Shown here one piece after another: positions 60,798 to 64,000 of a stretch of 64,000 nucleotides of DNA. The stretch spans positions 175,027 through 239,026 of the forward strand of contig CAILEP010000006.1 in the NCBI GenBank assembly GCA_903833275.1. Direction: 5' to 3'. Origin of the DNA: an uncultured Bdellovibrionales bacterium. Its GTDB lineage: Bacteria; Bdellovibrionota; Bdellovibrionia; Bdellovibrionales; UBA1609. Under the pieces are notes generated by a model. It was not told the DNA's origin. It did not search any database and saw only the letters and a list, made by a program, of their open reading frames with translations. The first letter of the stretch is position 1, and each line of letters starts with the position of its first letter. A program made the position numbers and the translations under genes.

Positions 60798-62128
60798 AAG
60801 GGCCCCTTGTTAAGATCAGTTGAATTGGATAACTTTGGTAAGTCGCGAATAATCTCAGTCAGTTTCAATGCAAGGTCGGTTGTCGAGCTCAGCGATTCGC
60901 CCCGACCATCCGCCGATAACAATCGAAAAGGGTGCTCGCCGCGGGTGCGGTCGATTTCGGTCTCGTCATTGTGGACGACGAAATCAACCATTGGAGTTGA
61001 CGCTTGGTTTTTTAGAAAGAGTTTCTGCGCCGCCTGGAGGTTGGCTTCCTGGTCTTTCGATTTAGTCAGTTTAAAGGCAATCACCGGCAGCATCGGGTTA
61101 TGTGCATATTCTTTTATAGAATGAAGGATTTTTTTTGCGGGCTTCAACACAATTGTAAGCGGCTCGGTCGAACTCAACTTTAAGTTTTCACTGGGTTGAT
61201 ATTTTTCACCCTTGGTTTCGAGATGATCGACCGCAAAGTCGCTGATCGCCGCAAGGTGGATAACTGCGTTGAATTTGTGGGCAACTAACGTTTCGCGAAG
61301 TGTTTGATCAAGATCTTGGGCCGTAGTGAATGGCAAAAGCTGCAGGCGGCTCGCTGCGCCAGCCGTTTTCGGCAGTTCAGCATCCTGGCTGTGTAGGCCC
61401 ACAACATCAAAGCCTTTGGCGACCAGCGCGTCGCAAATGAGCGCGCCGGTATGACCTGTGCTGGTGTTGGCAAGAGAGCGTACTCCGTCGATAAGTTCTC
61501 GCGTGCCGCCAAAGGTGACGAGAACTTTTGTGTTCGCCTGAGTTGGGCGAGATAATTCTGGCGACGGGCTCGTCGCGGTGGGGGCTTCGGTTAGCGAGGC
61601 ATTGATTGCAGCTAAGATTTGTTCGGGCTCCTGCATTTTGCCGACACCCTCTTCGCCACAAGCCAGAACGCCTTCGTTCGGCCAGAGAATTTTGAAATTG
61701 CGTTGTCGAAGAGCGGCTATATTTTGTTGCACAATCGGGGCCTGCCACATCACCACGTTCATGGCGGGCGCGACAATTATAGGTTTGTGAGGCTCATAGG
61801 CGAGCACGAGAGTTGAAATAAAATCGTCGGCCAGCCCGTGAGCCAAAGCGCCAATATGATGGGAAGTCAGGGGCGCGATAACAAAAAGATCGGCCTCGCG
61901 CGCGAGACGGATGTGATCCATCATGTGGCCGCGCAAAAATGAATTCGAAATTACGGGTTTGCCAGTGAGCCCCTCAAGAGTCGCTTCGCCGACAAATTTC
62001 AGTGCCGAATCGGTTGCCACGACCTGCACCTCGTAGTTCGCCTTTATGAGTGCCGAAATAACAGTGCAAGCTTTGTAACAAGCAATCGAACCGGTGAGGC
62101 CAAAAAGAATTTTTTTCTGCTTAGTCAT
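60794..62128 (-). CDS. coaBC: bifunctional phosphopantothenoylcysteine decarboxylase/synthase CoaBC (Dfp)
   Basis: 444 residues. The N-terminal flavin decarboxylase domain (CoaC) shows GSIACYKACTVISALIKANY, LTSHHIGALAHGLADDFIST and VAPAMNVVMW; the ACGEEGVGKM stretch holds the active-site cysteine. The C-terminal CoaB domain shows VTFGGTRELIDGVRSLANTS and VIHLAAISDFAVD. Both halves are complete. It turns 4'-phosphopantothenate plus cysteine into 4'-phosphopantetheine. Directly follows panC after 3 bases. Confidence 0.95.
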   Translation of the reverse strand: MTKQKKILFGLTGSIACYKACTVISALIKANYEVQVVATDSALKFVGEATLEGLTGKPVISNSFLRGHMMDHIRLAREADLFVIAPLTSHHIGALAHGLADDFISTLVLAYEPHKPIIVAPAMNVVMWQAPIVQQNIAALRQRNFKILWPNEGVLACGEEGVGKMQEPEQILAAINASLTEAPTATSPSPELSRPTQANTKVLVTFGGTRELIDGVRSLANTSTGHTGALICDALVAKGFDVVGLHSQDAELPKTAGAASRLQLLPFTTAQDLDQTLRETLVAHKFNAVIHLAAISDFAVDHLETKGEKYQPSENLKLSSTEPLTIVLKPAKKILHSIKEYAHNPMLPVIAFKLTKSKDQEANLQAAQKLFLKNQASTPMVDFVVHNDETEIDRTRGEHPFRLLSADGRGESLSSTTDLALKLTEIIRDLPKLSNSTDLNKGPL

Positions 62129-62131
62129 AGA

Positions 62132-62905
62132 TTAGCTCCTTGCCTCAATCGCCATGTTATCGATGAGTCGAACGCCCTCGAGGTTGGCTGCGATCAATCG
62201 GCGGCCCCAATGCTCTTCGCAATATTCAACTTCAAACCCAGAGTCGGTAAGAACGCGACGGGCCTCTTCGCAGCTCGTAGAGTTTTCGAGTGCGCGGTAA
62301 ATAAGAGCCGCTTTTTCGCGACCGGCGGCGCTCAGCCGCTCGTTTCTTGAACTCATCGCGAGGCCACTTGGTTCACGCACAGTGGGGCAGCCCACAATAC
62401 GAGTCGATAGAAAAAAACTTCTTGCTAGTTGGTCGACGAGTCTAAATTGCTGAAAGTCTTTCTCGCCCATATAGCAAGCCTCGGCGCGGGCCAGACCGAG
62501 AAGTTTGGTCATGACCGTTAATACTCCGTCAAAGTGGCCGGGGCGATGAGCGCCACACAAGATTTTACTTTCGTCAGATTCAAGCACCTTGAATTTATTC
62601 TGGTCGGCATAAATTTGCTTCTCTAGGGGTAAAAGCACAAAGTCCGTATTCGCTGAAGAGAGCGTCGCCAGGTCGCGGTCGAGAGAGCGGGGGTATTTCT
62701 CAAGATCATCTTTGTTATTAAACTGAGTGGGGTTTACAAAAATACTGACCAATACGTGGTCATATTTCTTTTGAGCCGCCTGTACTAAAGAAAGGTGGCC
62801 ACTGTGTAGAGCGCCCATGGTTGGCACAAATGCGAGCGTTTGACCGTGATGGATCATTTCATCGCGAAAACGGCGCCAGTCTTCGATGTTTTCAAAAGTT
62901 TTCAT
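62132..62905 (-). CDS. panC: pantothenate synthetase PanC
   Basis: 257 residues. It joins pantoate and beta-alanine using ATP. The nucleotide-binding HIGH-like motif (PTMGALHSGHLSLVQAAQK), VSIFVNPTQFNNKDDLEKYP, GHFDGVLTVMTKLLG and the KMSKS-equivalent GLAMSSRNERLS are present. Slightly shorter than the usual ~280. The ATG overlaps the panB stop by 4 bases. Confidence 0.96.
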   Translation of the reverse strand: MKTFENIEDWRRFRDEMIHHGQTLAFVPTMGALHSGHLSLVQAAQKKYDHVLVSIFVNPTQFNNKDDLEKYPRSLDRDLATLSSANTDFVLLPLEKQIYADQNKFKVLESDESKILCGAHRPGHFDGVLTVMTKLLGLARAEACYMGEKDFQQFRLVDQLARSFFLSTRIVGCPTVREPSGLAMSSRNERLSAAGREKAALIYRALENSTSCEEARRVLTDSGFEVEYCEEHWGRRLIAANLEGVRLIDNMAIEARS

Positions 62906-63705
62906 TCATAGCTCTCTTTTGGTGACGGAAAGGTTTGCTCTCTCACATCGTGAACATAACTATCGATCGCGGCGCGAATAACATCGGCGCCATTGGCATA
63001 GGTTCTTACAAATTTAGGAGTGAAGTCTGTATTGAGGCCAAGTAGATCTTGCCAAACTAGAATTTGCCCGTCGGTATCGGGCCCAGCGCCTATCCCAATG
63101 GTGGGTATCATAAGATTTGCGGTGATCTCTCGCGCCAGAGCGCTCGGCACGCATTCAAGCACAACCGAAAAACAACCGGCGGCTTCAAGATCAAGTGCGG
63201 CTTTAGTGATGGCTTGAGCCGCCGAAGCTTCGCGACCCTGAACCTTATAGCCACCCAGCTGATTGACAGATTGTGGAGTCAAACCAAGGTGGCCCATGAC
63301 CGGGACGCCTGACTGCACCAAGTGTTGCACAAGTTCGCAATTGCCGGCGGCCCCTTCGAGCTTTACCGCGTGGGCGCCGGCCTGCATGAGCAGGGCAACG
63401 GCGTTTACATTGTCTGAGAGAGATTTTCGAAAACTGAGAAACGGCAAATCAGCGATCACCATTTTATCGCCGGCGCCTCTTACAACAGCGGCAGTATGGG
63501 CGGCCATTAATTCTAAAGTCGCGGGTAATGTTGACGAGTGACCGTACATTGTCATGGCGAGACTGTCGCCCACAAGAAGAGCGTCGATACTGGTTTGGCT
63601 GGCGAGGCAGGCGCTCGTGTAATCATAGCAGGTGATGAGAGACAATTTTCGAACGCGTTCGCTTTTGTCGCCGGTCTTGCGATTTTTAAATTCGAGAATG
63701 TTCAT
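62902..63705 (-). CDS. panB: ketopantoate hydroxymethyltransferase PanB
   Basis: 267 residues. It adds a hydroxymethyl group to 2-ketoisovalerate. Motifs: SLITCYDYTSACLASQTSID, LLVGDSLAMTMYGHSSTLPA (metal site), AVKLEGAAGN, GHLGLTPQSVNQLGGYKVQG and IGIGAGPDTDGQILVWQDLL. All standard. The start overlaps the end of the DUF2520 gene by 20 bases. Confidence 0.97.
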   Translation of the reverse strand: MNILEFKNRKTGDKSERVRKLSLITCYDYTSACLASQTSIDALLVGDSLAMTMYGHSSTLPATLELMAAHTAAVVRGAGDKMVIADLPFLSFRKSLSDNVNAVALLMQAGAHAVKLEGAAGNCELVQHLVQSGVPVMGHLGLTPQSVNQLGGYKVQGREASAAQAITKAALDLEAAGCFSVVLECVPSALAREITANLMIPTIGIGAGPDTDGQILVWQDLLGLNTDFTPKFVRTYANGADVIRAAIDSYVHDVREQTFPSPKESYE

Positions 63706-64000
63706 AAGTTAACTCTCCAATTGATTTTTTCTGTTCAAGGTAAAAATTTAGAAAGGCATAGTAAAGTTTTTGGTCTGGCTGGCCGGCGAGTGCGTCGAGG
63801 TGCTGAATGAGCGTGCTGACATCCCCGCGCACGAGAGGCCCCGTTAATGCAGATTCTTGAGCATGGCCTAAATTATAAGTGATTTGCTCTAAATATGGCG
63901 TCAGTACTTCGCGAGGCAAGCCGAGATCAGCCTCAAAGCGGGCCATCACGTGCTCCCAAAGTAGAACTGAAAAGTTGCCGCTCATCGAGCAAAGTGCGTG
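63686..64000 (-). CDS. DUF2520-domain protein, possible ketopantoate reductase (5' end outside window)
   Basis: The visible 104 residues are the C-terminal DUF2520 domain of a Rossmann-fold dehydrogenase-like protein: FSVLLWEHVMARFEADLGLP, LTPYLEQITYNLGHAQESAL and TGPLVRGDVSTLIQHLDALA (the TGPxxRGD motif is diagnostic). The frame stays open to the window edge, so the ATG at 63985 is internal and the NADP-binding domain is missing from view. Some proteins of this architecture serve as alternative ketopantoate reductases (PanG). Its place just before panB, and the absence of panE here, make that role likely but unproved. Confidence 0.8.
   Translation of the reverse strand, partial: HALCSMSGNFSVLLWEHVMARFEADLGLPREVLTPYLEQITYNLGHAQESALTGPLVRGDVSTLIQHLDALAGQPDQKLYYAFLNFYLEQKKSIGELTYEHSRI

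Overview
The window is chromosomal DNA of a Gram-negative bacterium, most likely from the Bdellovibrionota (Bdellovibrio-like). This assignment is inferred from gene content: a TIGR02147-family protein, MglA-type GTPase, several lipoprotein metalloproteases with the HExxHxxGxxH motif, DUF1704 and DUF4337 proteins, an AP2-domain protein, and a divergent membrane pyrophosphatase. I could not run database searches, so family calls rest on motifs and overall similarity as I know them.

Layout. 1-5.1 kb: 3' end of clpX, lon (with a hairpin over its ribosome binding site), a TPR/winged-helix regulator and a secreted protein. 5.1-7.65 kb: a disordered accessory patch. It has tRNA-Val(UAC), two copies of a GC-rich structured non-coding repeat sharing an identical 64-bp core, a secreted-protein gene broken by an in-frame TAG, a translationally coupled three-gene toxin/antitoxin-like operon, and the remains of a rhodanese sulfurtransferase gene cut off by one repeat copy. 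7.65-16 kb: GT39 and GT9 glycosyltransferases, a 1094-residue metalloprotease lipoprotein, an outer-membrane barrel candidate and a PilZ protein. 16-21 kb (minus strand): the conserved block ffs-dnaX-ybaB-recR, then mglA, nadA and a phosphopantetheinyl transferase.

21-34 kb: a second metalloprotease lipoprotein, SrkA-like kinase, TIGR02147 protein, XRE regulators, DUF1704 and AP2 proteins, hppA, an RlmI-like methyltransferase and two membrane proteins. 34-36.3 kb: a complete bufferin-type RiPP operon (precursor, MNIO enzyme, partner) behind fabH. 37-44.6 kb: a lipoprotein oligopeptidase B, an RND pump and TolC pair without an adaptor gene, and an HxlR regulator. 44.9-52.8 kb: peptide and amino-acid transporters, an ABC-F ATPase, an App1-like HAD protein, rnpB and a DUF4505-methyltransferase fusion. 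52.8-58.1 kb: a leucine/isovalerate degradation operon (3-methylcrotonyl-CoA carboxylase with a free biotin carrier protein, a hydratase, HMG-CoA lyase). 59.6-64 kb: a compact minus-strand pantothenate/CoA operon: DUF2520 protein (cut by the window edge), panB, panC, coaBC, coaX, panD.

The most unusual content is the tRNA-associated structured repeat family at 5.18-5.50 and 6.97-7.23 kb. It has no coding capacity of its own, duplicates the tRNA 3' end, forms long perfect hairpins with different arm sequences in each copy, and sits at the edges of broken genes. Second is the bufferin operon, a copper-binding RiPP pathway known mainly from Proteobacteria.
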